From assembly GCA_963807305.1 (NCBI GenBank), contig CAWEBN010000005.1, positions 930,001 to 994,000 of the forward strand: a DNA stretch of 64,000 bases, read 5' to 3'. The position numbers were made by a program, and so were the translations under genes. Below are positions 56,633-64,000 of the stretch, piece after piece; the first letter of the stretch is position 1, and every line of letters begins with the position of its first letter. The notes under the pieces were generated by a model, which made no database searches, was not told where the DNA came from, and was given only the letters and a program-made list of their open reading frames with translations. The DNA is from JAOPZW01 sp963807305. Lineage in GTDB: Bacteria > Actinomycetota > Thermoleophilia > Solirubrobacterales > Solirubrobacteraceae.

Positions 56633-56876
56633 GCCGAGGAGCGTATCGCCGTCTGCATCAGGCTTCCGAACGTGCGGGTCAGGTTCCTTGACGTGGCCGT
56701 CGGGGTCCCGGTACGTTGCGCGAGCAGACCATTTGCGCACGTCCGTGCGCTATGCGAACGCTTGCCGCTCATGAGGTGGCGTGATCGTCGGCCTCGCCCG
56801 GACCCGGCTGGAACGCCAGGTTCGGGCGGGTCGGCCGTCGCGTCGGCCCCGTCGGTCCAGCCGCGATGATGCTCGC

Positions 56877-57905
56877 GTGACCGTGCTTCCCACCAGCCTC
56901 GTCGGCTCCTATCCCCAGCCCGCCTGGCTCATCGACCGCGAGGCGCTGGGCTCGCACGTTCCCGCGCGCGTGCGCGCGCGCGAGCTGTGGCGCGTCGACG
57001 AGCGCCGGCTGCGCGAGGCGCAGGACGACGCCACGCTGCTCGCGATCCGCGACCAGGAGCGCGCGGGCCTCGACATCGTCACCGACGGCGAGGCCCGGCG
57101 CGAGAGCTACTCCAACCGCTTCGCGACCGCGCTGCGCGGCATCGACCTCGAGCGCCCGGGCACGACGCTCAACCGCAGCGGCAACCCGATCCCGGTGCCA
57201 CGGGTCACGGGGCCCCTGCGTCGCGACGAGCCGCTGACGGTCGACGACCTGCGCTTCCTGCGGGCCAATACGGATCGCCTCGTCAAGGTCACGCTGCCCG
57301 GGCCGTTCACGATGACCCAGCAGGCCCAGAACGACTTCTACGAGCACGAGGAGGAACTGGCCCTCGCCTACGCCGACGTCGTGCGCGAGGAGATCGCCGA
57401 CCTCTTCGCGGCCGGCGCCGACATCGTGCAGCTCGACGAGCCGTGGATGGAGTCGCGCGCCGAGCAGGCCCGCCGCTACGCGCTGCCGACGCTCGAGCGC
57501 GCCCTCGACGGCGTGACCGGCACGACGGCGCTGCACATCTGCTTCGGCTACCCGGCCTTCGTCCCCGACCACCCGCCGGCCTACTCGTTCCTCGCCGAGC
57601 TGGCCGCGAGCCCGGTCGCGCAGATCTCGATCGAGACGGCGCAGTCGAACCTCGATCTCGGCGTGCTCGACGCGCTGGACGGCAAGACCGTCATCCTCGG
57701 TGTCATCGCGCTCGACACGGCCGAGGTCGAGACGCCCGAGACGGTGGCACAGCGCATCCGCCGGGCGCTGCCCCACAAGGGCGCCGACGAGCTGATCGCC
57801 GCGCCGGACTGCGGGATGAAGTACCTGCCGCGCGAGGCGGCCTTCGCCAAGCTCGAGGCGCTGGTGGCCGGCGCGGAGCTGGTGCGTTCCGGCCTGTCCG
57901 GCTGA
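56877..57905 (+). CDS. MetE-like cobalamin-independent methyltransferase (catalytic domain only)
   Basis: A protein of 342 residues: N-terminal LPTSLVGSYPQPAWLIDREAL, DQERAGLDIVTDGEARRESY, VKVTLPGPFTMTQQAQNDFY, DIVQLDEPWMESR, the zinc ligands in HICFGYP and PDCGMKYLPREAAFAKLEAL. This is the single-domain MetE/UROD-like group related to methionine synthases and alkyl-CoM transferases, without the N-terminal domain of full MetE. It probably methylates a thiol using a bound zinc; the donor and acceptor are unknown. GTG 56877. It ends three bases before the stop of the convergent small gene. Confidence 0.88.
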   Translation: MTVLPTSLVGSYPQPAWLIDREALGSHVPARVRARELWRVDERRLREAQDDATLLAIRDQERAGLDIVTDGEARRESYSNRFATALRGIDLERPGTTLNRSGNPIPVPRVTGPLRRDEPLTVDDLRFLRANTDRLVKVTLPGPFTMTQQAQNDFYEHEEELALAYADVVREEIADLFAAGADIVQLDEPWMESRAEQARRYALPTLERALDGVTGTTALHICFGYPAFVPDHPPAYSFLAELAASPVAQISIETAQSNLDLGVLDALDGKTVILGVIALDTAEVETPETVAQRIRRALPHKGADELIAAPDCGMKYLPREAAFAKLEALVAGAELVRSGLSG

Positions 57906-57908
57906 CGT

Positions 57909-58148
57909 CTACGCGGGGCCGAAGGGCGGGATGTTGCGGAAGAGGGCGGGCCGCGGATCCGCCGGCTCCTCGGGCTTCGGACGCGACTCGGTGTGGGTGC
58001 CCGTCGGGCGCTTGGCGCCGAGGCCCGGCCCCGTGAGCCTGGCGACCTCCCACTCGCCCGAGGGCGCCGCTCTGATGAGCCAGTGCTCGTCGGCGGACGC
58101 CGCCGCGTTGAGCGCCGCGGCGCGGGCGGTGGCTTCGTCGCGCGTCAT
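57909..58148 (-). CDS. Conserved small hypothetical protein (79 aa)
   Basis: A protein of 79 residues. The N-terminus MTRDEATARAAALNAAASADEHWLIRAAPSGEWEVARLTGPG has the look of a small actinobacterial family with an A-x-x-LN-x-x-H-W-x-x-R-x-x-GEWEV pattern, then a Pro/Lys-rich, probably disordered tail. I know no function. It is convergent with the MetE-like gene and divergent from the following luciferase-like gene, 57 bases away. Confidence 0.65.
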   Translation of the reverse strand: MTRDEATARAAALNAAASADEHWLIRAAPSGEWEVARLTGPGLGAKRPTGTHTESRPKPEEPADPRPALFRNIPPFGPA

Positions 58149-58205
58149 GAGCACAGGGTACGGGTCGCGCCCTGGCGCGCCGCGCCGTGTTGGCATGATC
58201 GCGGG

Positions 58206-59057
58206 GTGCTGAGCTACGCCATAGGGCTTCCCAACGCGCGCGAGTACGCCGATCCGGGGCTGCTCGTGGAGTTCGCCGTCGATGCGGAGGCCGCGGGGTG
58301 GGACGGCGTGTTCGTGTGGGACCACATCGCCCGCGAGGAGGATCCCTCGGTGCCGGCCACCGATCCGTGGATCGCGGTGGCGGGGATGGCGGTGCGCACG
58401 CAGCGGGTGCGGCTGGGGATCATGGTCACGCCGCTCGCCAGGCGGCGGCCCTGGAAGGTCGCGCGCGAGGCCGTCGCCGTCGACGCGCTGTCCGGCGGGC
58501 GCTTCACCCTCGGGGTCGGCCTGGGCGGGGGCCCGAAGGCCGAGTTCGCGGCCTTCGGCGAGGACCCCGATCCGCGGGTGCGGGCCGACCGGCTCGACGA
58601 GGGTCTCGCGATCCTCGACGGGCTGTGGTCCGGGGAGCCGTTCACCTTCGAGGGCGCCCACCACCGCGTCGATGGCGCGCGCTTCCTGCCGCGGCCGGTT
58701 CAGCAGCCGCGCATCCCGGTCTGGGTCGCGGGGCGCTGGCCCAACCGCCGCCCCTTCCGCCGCGCGGCGCGCTGGGACGGCGTCTTCCCGGTCTTCGAGG
58801 GCGTGGGGTGGGGAGAGATGCCGACGCCGGAGACGCTGGCCGCGGCGGTCGACTACACGCGCGAGCAGCGCCCCGAGGGCGCCGGCCCGTTCGACGTGGC
58901 GCTCGAGAGCTCCAGCCCGGGCGAGGACCGCTCGGCCGACGCTGCCTTGGCGGCGGACTACGAGCGGGCGGGGCTCACGTGGTGGATCGAGGCGCTCGGG
59001 TGGTTCCGCGGCCCGCTCGAGACGATGCGCGAGCGCGTGCGCCGCGGCCCGCCGTAG
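58206..59057 (+). CDS. Luciferase-like (F420-type) oxidoreductase
   Basis: A protein of 283 residues with a barrel start SYAIGLPNAREYADPGLLVEFAVDAEAAGWDGVFVWDHIAR, RVRLGIMVTPLARRRPWKVAREAVAVDALSGGRFTLGVGLGGG, and VWVAGRWPNRRPFRRAARWDGVFPVFEG. The sequence and length fit the F420-dependent LLM group in actinobacteria. Its substrate is unknown. GTG 58206 is the start, with no clear Shine-Dalgarno. The 3' end lies next to the degraded-looking region that follows. Confidence 0.88.
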   Translation: MLSYAIGLPNAREYADPGLLVEFAVDAEAAGWDGVFVWDHIAREEDPSVPATDPWIAVAGMAVRTQRVRLGIMVTPLARRRPWKVAREAVAVDALSGGRFTLGVGLGGGPKAEFAAFGEDPDPRVRADRLDEGLAILDGLWSGEPFTFEGAHHRVDGARFLPRPVQQPRIPVWVAGRWPNRRPFRRAARWDGVFPVFEGVGWGEMPTPETLAAAVDYTREQRPEGAGPFDVALESSSPGEDRSADAALAADYERAGLTWWIEALGWFRGPLETMRERVRRGPP

Positions 59058-59483
59058 CCCGTCTCGCCGCGCGACGGGGCGGATGCCCAAGCATGCGGCG
59101 CCGCTGCCCAAGCGTGGCCGTCCCCGGGCACGCGAGGCGACACCCGCCGCCCAGACGACCGACTGATCGCGCCCGCGCGACGACCGGCCGGCAGCAGGTC
59201 AGCCGGCGTCGGGCGCGCCCGCGGCGGGCGCGTCTCCGGCAGGCGCGCGTCGCGGACGGCCAGCACGCCGCCGCCGGCGCCCAGCAGAGCGCCGAAGAGC
59301 AGGAAGAGCCCGAAGACCGACCGCCGTCGGCGTCGCCATGGAACAGCCCGCCCGCGAGGCTGATGAGGATCGACATGGCGATCGCCCACGCCGGCCCGGT
59401 CACCGCTCCCCGCGCGGCGCCCAGCGGAGCCGTCTCGGCACCCACTGCGCGGGCGGCGGCGAAGCCCGCGTAGCATCGTCGCC
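59058..59483 (-). other. Gap with a possible degraded small membrane-protein gene
   Basis: No intact gene is convincing here. On minus, a frame from ATG 59445 gives MGAETAPLGAARGAVTGPAW and a first hydrophobic helix (IAMSILISLAGGLF). A second helix (SVFGLFLLFGALLGAGGGVLAV) follows only after a frame change near 59315-59325. Together they resemble a two-helix membrane protein disrupted by one base, or an accident of composition. The plus-strand short frame at 59083-59166 is rejected. Low confidence. Confidence 0.35.
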
Positions 59484-59996
59484 ATGGCGCGCCGGCCGAT
59501 CTTCGTGGTCCAGAAGCACGCGGCGCGCACGCTGCACTACGACCTGCGCCTCGAGGTCGACGGGGTGCTCAAGTCGTGGGCCGTCCCGAAGGGCCCGTCG
59601 ACCGACCCGCGCGAGAAGCGCCTGGCGGTCGCCGTCGAGGACCACGCGTTGGACCACGCCGACTTCGAGGGCAGGATCGGGGAGAGCAGCTACGGCGCGG
59701 GCGCGGTCATCGTGTGGGACACCGGTCCGTACCGCAACCGCACCGAGCGCGACGGCGAGGAGATAACGATCACGCGGGCGCTCGCCGACGGGCACGCCGT
59801 CGTCGAGCTCGAGGGCCGCAAGCTGCGTGGGCGCTATGCGCTGACGCGCACGGGGGAGCAGCGTGGTCGCGAGCAGTGGCTGCTCGTCAAGGTCCGTGAC
59901 GAGGCCGCCGACGCGCGGCGCAACCCCGTCTCGACGCAGCCCGAGTCCGTGCTCAGCGGCCGCACCATCGAGGACGTCGCCGCCGGCCGGGAGTGA
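59484..59996 (+). CDS. Stand-alone LigD 3'-phosphoesterase domain protein
   Basis: A protein of 170 residues with the LigD phosphoesterase pattern: PIFVVQKHAARTLHYDLRLEVDGVLKSWAVPKGPS, VEDHALDHADFEGRIGESSYGAGAVIVWDTGPY, and GRYALTRTGEQRGREQWLLVKVRDE. The HAARTLHYDLRLE and EDHALDHADFEG residues make up the metal site in Pseudomonas LigD PE. It removes 3'-phosphates or ribonucleotides from DNA ends before ligation. The ligase gene lies 6 kb away and no polymerase domain is seen, so the NHEJ activities appear split. ATG 59484. Confidence 0.92.
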   Translation: MARRPIFVVQKHAARTLHYDLRLEVDGVLKSWAVPKGPSTDPREKRLAVAVEDHALDHADFEGRIGESSYGAGAVIVWDTGPYRNRTERDGEEITITRALADGHAVVELEGRKLRGRYALTRTGEQRGREQWLLVKVRDEAADARRNPVSTQPESVLSGRTIEDVAAGRE

Positions 59997-60007
59997 GAGG
60001 GCTCCAC

Positions 60008-60050
60008 GAGCGGCCGGCGCTTGTGTCGAGGGAACGCGCGCCGGCCGCTC
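60008..60050. terminator. 13-bp perfect hairpin after the phosphoesterase gene
   Basis: Perfect 13-base arms, GAGCGGCCGGCGC at 60008-60020 and GCGCCGGCCGCTC at 60038-60050, enclose a 17-base loop twelve bases after the phosphoesterase stop. There is no T-tract. The convergent layout suggests a bidirectional end signal, or an RNA-stabilising stem. Confidence 0.5.
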
Positions 60051-60074
60051 ACGGAAGGGGAGGAGGTGCAGAAG

Positions 60075-60094
60075 CGAGGGAGGAGGGTCCCTCG
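60075..60094. terminator. 7-bp hairpin in convergent gap
   Basis: Arms CGAGGGA (60075-60081) and TCCCTCG (60088-60094) with a six-base loop lie between the phosphoesterase and ATP-grasp genes. A third, bulged stem (GTCAG/CTGAC, about 60137-60150) follows just before the ATP-grasp stop. They could end the minus-strand transcript. Confidence 0.4.
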
Positions 60095-60168
60095 GGTCAC
60101 GCCGTTCCCGAAGCGGGCGACGCCGAATCCGCGAAGTCAGGGCGCTGACTCGCCGAGCGCGGGTGCAC

Positions 60169-61425
60169 TCAGCCCGAGAGGGCGGGCTCGGCGCCCTGCT
60201 CGCGCACCCACTGGCCGATCAGGCCGCGGAAGTGCGCGACGAAGCGCTCGTGCTCGTGACTGGGGTACAGCGAGCGGACGGTGTCGACGAGCAGCTTGTC
60301 GAGCTCCGCCGAGGCGACCCAGTCGAGCACCAGCTCGTCGACGTGGGCGAGGCTCGTGGCGCAGAACTCCTGGTAGCGCTCGGCCTCGAAGTAGTCGTCG
60401 GCCAGCCTGCGATAGGCGGCGAGCTTCTCGTGGTAGGTGAGATCGTCGCGGTCGCCGACCTCGAAGTAGTGGCGCGTGTCGAGGTCGAGCTGAGGGCGCC
60501 GGCCGACGACGACGCAGAACGTGCACCACTTCACGAGCGTCTTGATCGCCCACGGGAAGTAGTAGTGCAGGCTCGTGAGGCCGACGTCGGGGCAGGCGTT
60601 GGCGTAGTCGATGGGATAGACCTCGTCGCCGCGCACGAGGCACTCGCAGGAGTTGAACTCCCAGCGGAAGAAGGCGTTGACCAGGCGGCTGATGGCGACG
60701 ACCTCCGAGCCGACCTCCGGCGTGAGGAAGTCGTGGGTGATCGCGTAGCGATCGTGCAGCGGCTCCTCGGGGCGAAAGCGCATGACCATCGTCTCGGGGC
60801 CGATCGACAGCGAGCGGGCGAAGACGTCGTAGCCGTCGATCGCGGCCTGCAGGTGCATGAGCCGCTCGCCCGAGGCGTCGTAGGCGCGGTGCAGCTCGGC
60901 CTCGTCGCGGATGCGGGTGACGCCGATCCACTGGCCGCCGTCGTAGGGCTTCATGAAGAGCGGGTAGCCGACGCGCTCGGCGATCTCCCCGAGGTCGAAC
61001 GGCCGGTTGTAGCGGGCCGCCGTGTAGGCCCAGCGCGCGTTGTCGGGCGGGCGCTTGAACGGCACGAGCACCGTGCGCGGCACCTTCAGCCCGCAGCGGA
61101 TCATCGCGCAGTAGGCCGCGTGCTTCTCCATCGACTGGAAGGTGAACGGGCTGTTGAGCAGGTAGACGTCATCCATCATCGCCACCTTCTTCAGCCACTC
61201 GCGCGGGTGGTAGTACCAGTAGGCGAGGCGATCGACGACCAGCTCGTGGCGCGGCTTGTCGCGCAGGTCGAAGGGCTCGATGGTCAGCCGCTCGACGTCG
61301 ATCCGGTGGCTCGAGCCGTTCTCGCCCTTGATCGAGCCAAGGCGCGAGACGATGGTCTCGAAGGCGGTGGGCCAGTCGTCCTCGGTGCCGAGGAGCAGGC
61401 CGATGTGATGGGTGGTCTCGGGCAT
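60169..61425 (-). CDS. ATP-grasp (RimK-like) carboxylate-amine ligase
   Basis: A protein of 418 residues starting PETTHHIGLLLGTEDDWPTAF. The ATP-grasp region includes GYPLFMKPYDGGQWIGVTRI (nucleotide-binding Lys and Gly loop) and RWEFNSCECLVRGDEVYPIDYANACPDVGL, with the acidic and Asn residues expected for Mg-ATP binding. It should join a carboxylate to an amine or hydroxyl through an acyl-phosphate. ATG 61425 overlaps the stop of the upstream esterase gene by one base. Two esterase-like genes precede it in the same operon, so the three may modify and release one acyl group. Product unknown. Confidence 0.85.
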   Translation of the reverse strand: MPETTHHIGLLLGTEDDWPTAFETIVSRLGSIKGENGSSHRIDVERLTIEPFDLRDKPRHELVVDRLAYWYYHPREWLKKVAMMDDVYLLNSPFTFQSMEKHAAYCAMIRCGLKVPRTVLVPFKRPPDNARWAYTAARYNRPFDLGEIAERVGYPLFMKPYDGGQWIGVTRIRDEAELHRAYDASGERLMHLQAAIDGYDVFARSLSIGPETMVMRFRPEEPLHDRYAITHDFLTPEVGSEVVAISRLVNAFFRWEFNSCECLVRGDEVYPIDYANACPDVGLTSLHYYFPWAIKTLVKWCTFCVVVGRRPQLDLDTRHYFEVGDRDDLTYHEKLAAYRRLADDYFEAERYQEFCATSLAHVDELVLDWVASAELDKLLVDTVRSLYPSHEHERFVAHFRGLIGQWVREQGAEPALSG

Positions 61426-62168
61426 CAGCAGAAGCGGGGCAGGTGGTGGGCGAGCTGTGCGCGCCACGACGGCCAGTCGTGAGGCACGTCGTACCCCCAG
61501 AGGTCTAGCTCATGACGGATCCCTTTGCGTTCGAGCAGCGCCGCCAGCGCGCGCGTGCCGTCCAGGGCGCCCGTCGTGTCCTCCCACTGCCCCTGGCCGC
61601 AGACGAGCAGGAGGCTGACCCGGGAGCGCAGCCAGTCGAGGTGCTCGCCGCCGAGGTGCTCGACGTAGTCCATGGGGTTGTGGAAGTAGGCGGCGTCGCC
61701 ACGCTCGCCCCAGCCGTGCCAGTGCGAAGGGTCGTAGGTGCCCGACAGGCACAGCGCCAGGGGGAAGAGGTCGGCGCGGCGCAGCGCGAAGTTCGCCGCG
61801 TGATAGGCGCCCATGCTGCACCCGGCGAGGAGGATCTCCTGCTGGCTGGCGAGGTCGGCGTGGATGGCCGGCACCACGCGCTCGACGATCCACGCCTCGT
61901 AGGCGTCGTGCGCGCGGGCGCGCTCCTCGAGCGGGATCGAGCGGTTCGCCCAGGAGGCCCCGTCGTAGGAGTCGACGGTGTAGAGCTTCGCGCGCCCCGC
62001 CTCGATCAGGTCGGCGACCGCGTCGATCATCCCGGTGCCCTCGAGGTCCCAGGCGCGCCCCTGCTCGGCGGGGAAGAGCAGCACCGGGCGCCCGTAATGG
62101 CCGTAGCCGATCACGGTGCCCGCGCCGCCGATGGACGGCGCCTCGATCTCGACCTGCTCGCGCCTCAT
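61425..62168 (-). CDS. Esterase (EsxD/PHB-depolymerase-like alpha/beta hydrolase)
   Basis: A protein of 247 residues. Landmarks are IGYGHYGRPVLLFPAEQGRAWDLEGTGMIDAVADLI, YTVDSYDGASWANRSIPLEERARAHDAYEAWI, nucleophile LLAGCSMGAYHAANFALRRADLF and a His near the end (DVPHDWPSWRAQL). It looks like a serine esterase of the esterase D/enterochelin-esterase branch. ATG 62168 is chosen because it stands seven bases after GGAGG and overlaps the stop of the preceding gene (ATGA); ATG 62174 lies one base after the GGAGG. Confidence 0.85.
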   Translation of the reverse strand: MRREQVEIEAPSIGGAGTVIGYGHYGRPVLLFPAEQGRAWDLEGTGMIDAVADLIEAGRAKLYTVDSYDGASWANRSIPLEERARAHDAYEAWIVERVVPAIHADLASQQEILLAGCSMGAYHAANFALRRADLFPLALCLSGTYDPSHWHGWGERGDAAYFHNPMDYVEHLGGEHLDWLRSRVSLLLVCGQGQWEDTTGALDGTRALAALLERKGIRHELDLWGYDVPHDWPSWRAQLAHHLPRFC

Positions 62169-63223
62169 CGCCATGCCTCCTTCAAGAGGCGCGTCAGGTG
62201 CGGGTCCCACCCGTCGCGCCACGCCGTGTAGTTGTGCAGGTCGCGGGCCTCGTGCAGGCTGACCGGGTAGCCCTGCGCGGCGAGCGCCCGGGCCATGACG
62301 CGATTGTCGGCGGCGTTCTCCTCCAGCGCGCCGCATGTCATGCCCACCGGCACCGTCCGGCGCGACTGCTCGCGCAGGGTCGAGCGGACGAAGCGCACGA
62401 TCCGCCGGTAGCGCACGAAGCCCGACTCCTGCGCGTCGAAGCGCGGCATGAAGAAGCTGCCCGACTGCAGGAAGAGTCCGGCGAAGGCGTCGGGGAAGCG
62501 ACGCTGGGCGTGCAACATGGCGAGCGCTCCGAGGCTGACCCCCGCGCCCACCGCGCTGCGCACCGCGACCGCATCGGCGATCGCGGGCAGCACGCGGGTG
62601 GCCAGCGCGCGGGCGTACAGGGCGCTCGCCGAGTACCACTGGTCGCGATCGCCGGGGCCGACGAGCGCTACGCGGTGGCGTGGCAGCGCGCCCGAGGCGA
62701 TGTGAGCGGCGCAATAGCCGGTCAACCGTGCGAGCTGGTCGAGCTCGGGGCCGTCGTGCGCGACGAGCAGGTCCAGGCGCTCGTCGTCCCGCGCGTCCTC
62801 GGGTCGCCAGATCGCGACGTGCAGCTCGGCGCCGAGCGCGCTCGACGCGACCGTGAGGCTGTCGGCGCGGCCCGCCACCCGCTCGGCGCCCAGCCAGGCC
62901 GGCGCCGCGTAGCCCGGCAGCTCGACGACCGACTTCTCGCCGAACGCGCCCGGCGCGCGCAGCGGGTTGGCCGGATCGGTCCACCGCTCGTGCGCGCCGT
63001 CGGCCCGCTGCACGGCGAGCGCGTACTCGAAGCGGTCGAGCGGCGGCGCCGGGATCCGCAGCGTCCAGCCGTCGCCCTGGCGCGCGAAGGGCCCGGCGGC
63101 GATGGGGAAGCCGCGATCGGTCGCCAGCTCCACGCCCGCGAGCTCCCCACCGGGGTCGGCGAGGCGCAGGACGATCGAGCCCTGCTCCACCAGCGGCCCC
63201 GCGGAGGCGATCGGCGACGACAC
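62165..63223 (-). CDS. Enterochelin-esterase-like hydrolase with N-terminal beta-sandwich
   Basis: A protein of about 352 residues. The N-terminal ~110 residues form a CBM48/early-set-like sandwich (VLRLADPGGELAGVELATDRGFPIAAGPF, RFEYALAVQRADGAHERWTDPANPL). The hydrolase part has VAHDGPELDQLARL, the nucleophile VGAGVSLGALAMLHAQRRFPDAFAG, GALEENAADNRVMARAL, and His in ARDLHNYTAWRDGWDPHL. This is the Fes-like architecture, which cleaves siderophore or acyl esters. GTG 63223 is preferred to longer starts. It leads the esterase-esterase-ATP-grasp operon. Confidence 0.85.
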   Translation of the reverse strand: MSSPIASAGPLVEQGSIVLRLADPGGELAGVELATDRGFPIAAGPFARQGDGWTLRIPAPPLDRFEYALAVQRADGAHERWTDPANPLRAPGAFGEKSVVELPGYAAPAWLGAERVAGRADSLTVASSALGAELHVAIWRPEDARDDERLDLLVAHDGPELDQLARLTGYCAAHIASGALPRHRVALVGPGDRDQWYSASALYARALATRVLPAIADAVAVRSAVGAGVSLGALAMLHAQRRFPDAFAGLFLQSGSFFMPRFDAQESGFVRYRRIVRFVRSTLREQSRRTVPVGMTCGALEENAADNRVMARALAAQGYPVSLHEARDLHNYTAWRDGWDPHLTRLLKEAWR

Positions 63224-63281
63224 CGCCGGCAAGCTAGCGGGCCGCGGGCGCCCAGCGAGGCCCGGACGCCAGAATGTCGCG

Positions 63282-64000
63282 ATGCCCTCCACGCTCACCC
63301 TGAGGCTCGTCGGCGGCCCCACCGCCGTGCTCGACTACGCCGGCCTGCGCCTGCTCACCGACCCGACCTTCGATCCGCCCGGCGAGCAGGCGGGCGGCCT
63401 GACCAAGCTGACGGGGCCCGCGGTGGCCGCCGACGACGTCGGCGCCATCGACGCGGTCCTGCTCTCGCACGACCACCACTCCGACAACCTCGACCCGAGC
63501 GGTCGCGCCTTCCTGCCCCGCGCCGCGCGCACGCTGACCACGACGGCGGGTGCCGAGCGCCTGGGCGGCAACGCGCTCGGCCTCGAGCCATGGGCGACCG
63601 TCGAGCTCGAGCGCCCGGACGGCGGCGCGGTCACGGTCACGGCGGTGCCCGCGCTCCACGGTCCGGAGGGCAGCGAGCCCGTCACCGGGCCGGTGATCGG
63701 CTTCGTGCTCGCCTCCGACGACGTCCCGGCCGTGTACGTCAGCGGCGACAACGCCTCGGTCGACGTCGTGCGGACGATCGCCGAGCGCTCGGGCCCGATC
63801 GAGCTCGCGGTCCTCTTCTGCGGCGGCGTCAGCCTGCCGAGCCGCTTCGACGGCGCCTACCTCACGCTCTCGGCCGACAACGCCGCGCAGGCGGCCGCGG
63901 TCCTCGGCGTCCGCGCCGTCGTACCGGTGCACTTCGAGGGCTGGGCGCATTTCACGCAGGGGGCCGAAGAGCTGCGCGCGGCGTTCGCGGCGGCGGGACT
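63282..64000 (+). CDS. Metallo-beta-lactamase-fold hydrolase (UlaG-like), truncated by right edge
   Basis: ATG 63282 opens a frame that runs off the window after 239 residues. Metal-binding motifs are VLLSHDHHSDNLD (HxHxDH-type), PALHGPEGSE, VSGDNASVDVV with the bridging Asp, and VPVHFEGWAHF with the last His. The group comprises hydrolases of the UlaG/phosphodiesterase-like branch; its substrates vary. The gene is divergent from the esterase operon, 58 bases apart. The true C-terminus is outside the window, so the total length is unknown. Confidence 0.88.
   Translation, partial: MPSTLTLRLVGGPTAVLDYAGLRLLTDPTFDPPGEQAGGLTKLTGPAVAADDVGAIDAVLLSHDHHSDNLDPSGRAFLPRAARTLTTTAGAERLGGNALGLEPWATVELERPDGGAVTVTAVPALHGPEGSEPVTGPVIGFVLASDDVPAVYVSGDNASVDVVRTIAERSGPIELAVLFCGGVSLPSRFDGAYLTLSADNAAQAAAVLGVRAVVPVHFEGWAHFTQGAEELRAAFAAAG

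Noticed and set aside
59083..59166. A 27-residue basic frame (MPKHAAPLPKRGRP...)
   Set aside because: Short, compositionally biased and without ribosome-binding site or recognisable family.

Overview
The window is a contiguous, very GC-rich stretch of bacterial chromosome, densely coding on both strands. Many neighbouring genes overlap by ATGA, GTGA or TGATG. GTG starts are frequent, and there are no tRNA or rRNA genes, insertion sequences or CRISPR arrays that I can see. The gene content (GlgE pathway plus TreYZ, form I aerobic CO dehydrogenase, stand-alone LigD-type ligase and phosphoesterase, F420/FMN luciferase-like oxidoreductases, many SpoIIE/STAS/HATPase regulators) fits a soil actinobacterium. 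My best guess is a member of the Thermoleophilia/Solirubrobacterales. That placement is inference, not a proven identity.

Region 1 (1-5.6 kb) is mixed: an EamA-type exporter, a hexapeptide acyltransferase, a CaCA-type cation/proton antiporter, a frameshifted YceI protein, and a coupled PLP-decarboxylase/SGNH-hydrolase pair. Region 2 (5.8-26.5 kb) is an alpha-glucan/trehalose island. malQ is divergent from the overlapping operon glgE-treS-mak-glgB, and after a LtrA-like membrane protein and a HAD phosphatase comes a second operon, treZ-glgX-GH4-treY. Together these encode trehalose to maltose to maltose-1-phosphate to branched glucan, and glucan back to trehalose. A GT4 glycosyltransferase at 25.3 kb may be the second glucan synthase. 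Between treY and the GT4 gene lies a two-gene unit coding for a DUF4231 (SLATT-like) two-helix membrane protein and a TIR protein with a multi-pass membrane tail, a candidate defence or stress-response system.

Region 3 (26.5-36.8 kb) holds a STAS protein, a secreted beta-propeller, a SpoIIE phosphatase, a YihY/BrkB membrane protein, a membrane protein with a presenilin-like Asp/GxGD/PAT pattern, a MarR regulator with a striking palindrome over its start, an MFS exporter, an M19 dipeptidase and small conserved proteins. Region 4 (36.8-48.1 kb) is a complete form I CO dehydrogenase locus read on the minus strand. Its order is XdhC-YHS fusion, five tiny single-span membrane proteins, coxM, coxS, coxL (AYRCSFR active-site loop), a MocA-CoxD fusion, coxE (frameshifted), a 60-residue Cys protein and a detached CoxL-like molybdopterin subdomain, with coxG and a zinc ribbon nearby. 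The five-gene membrane cassette and the detached CoxL subdomain are the least familiar parts of the window.

Region 5 (48.1-64 kb) contains a lipoprotein esterase, a partner-switching kinase/phosphatase pair, a helical protein followed by an 11-bp tandem repeat, a DUF421 C-terminal orphan, separated NHEJ ligase and phosphoesterase genes, luciferase-like oxidoreductases, a MetE-like methyltransferase, and an ATP-grasp/esterase/esterase operon, with a metallo-beta-lactamase-fold gene running off the right edge.

Two intergenic loci (5.58-5.82 kb and 26.48-26.92 kb) carry related, inverted, hairpin-bearing repeats that sit just after stop codons. Three genes (yceI-like, treY, coxE) each carry a net +1 frameshift in a G/C-rich spot, which may reflect consensus sequence errors rather than biology. 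All identifications rest on reading the translated sequence. No database search was possible.
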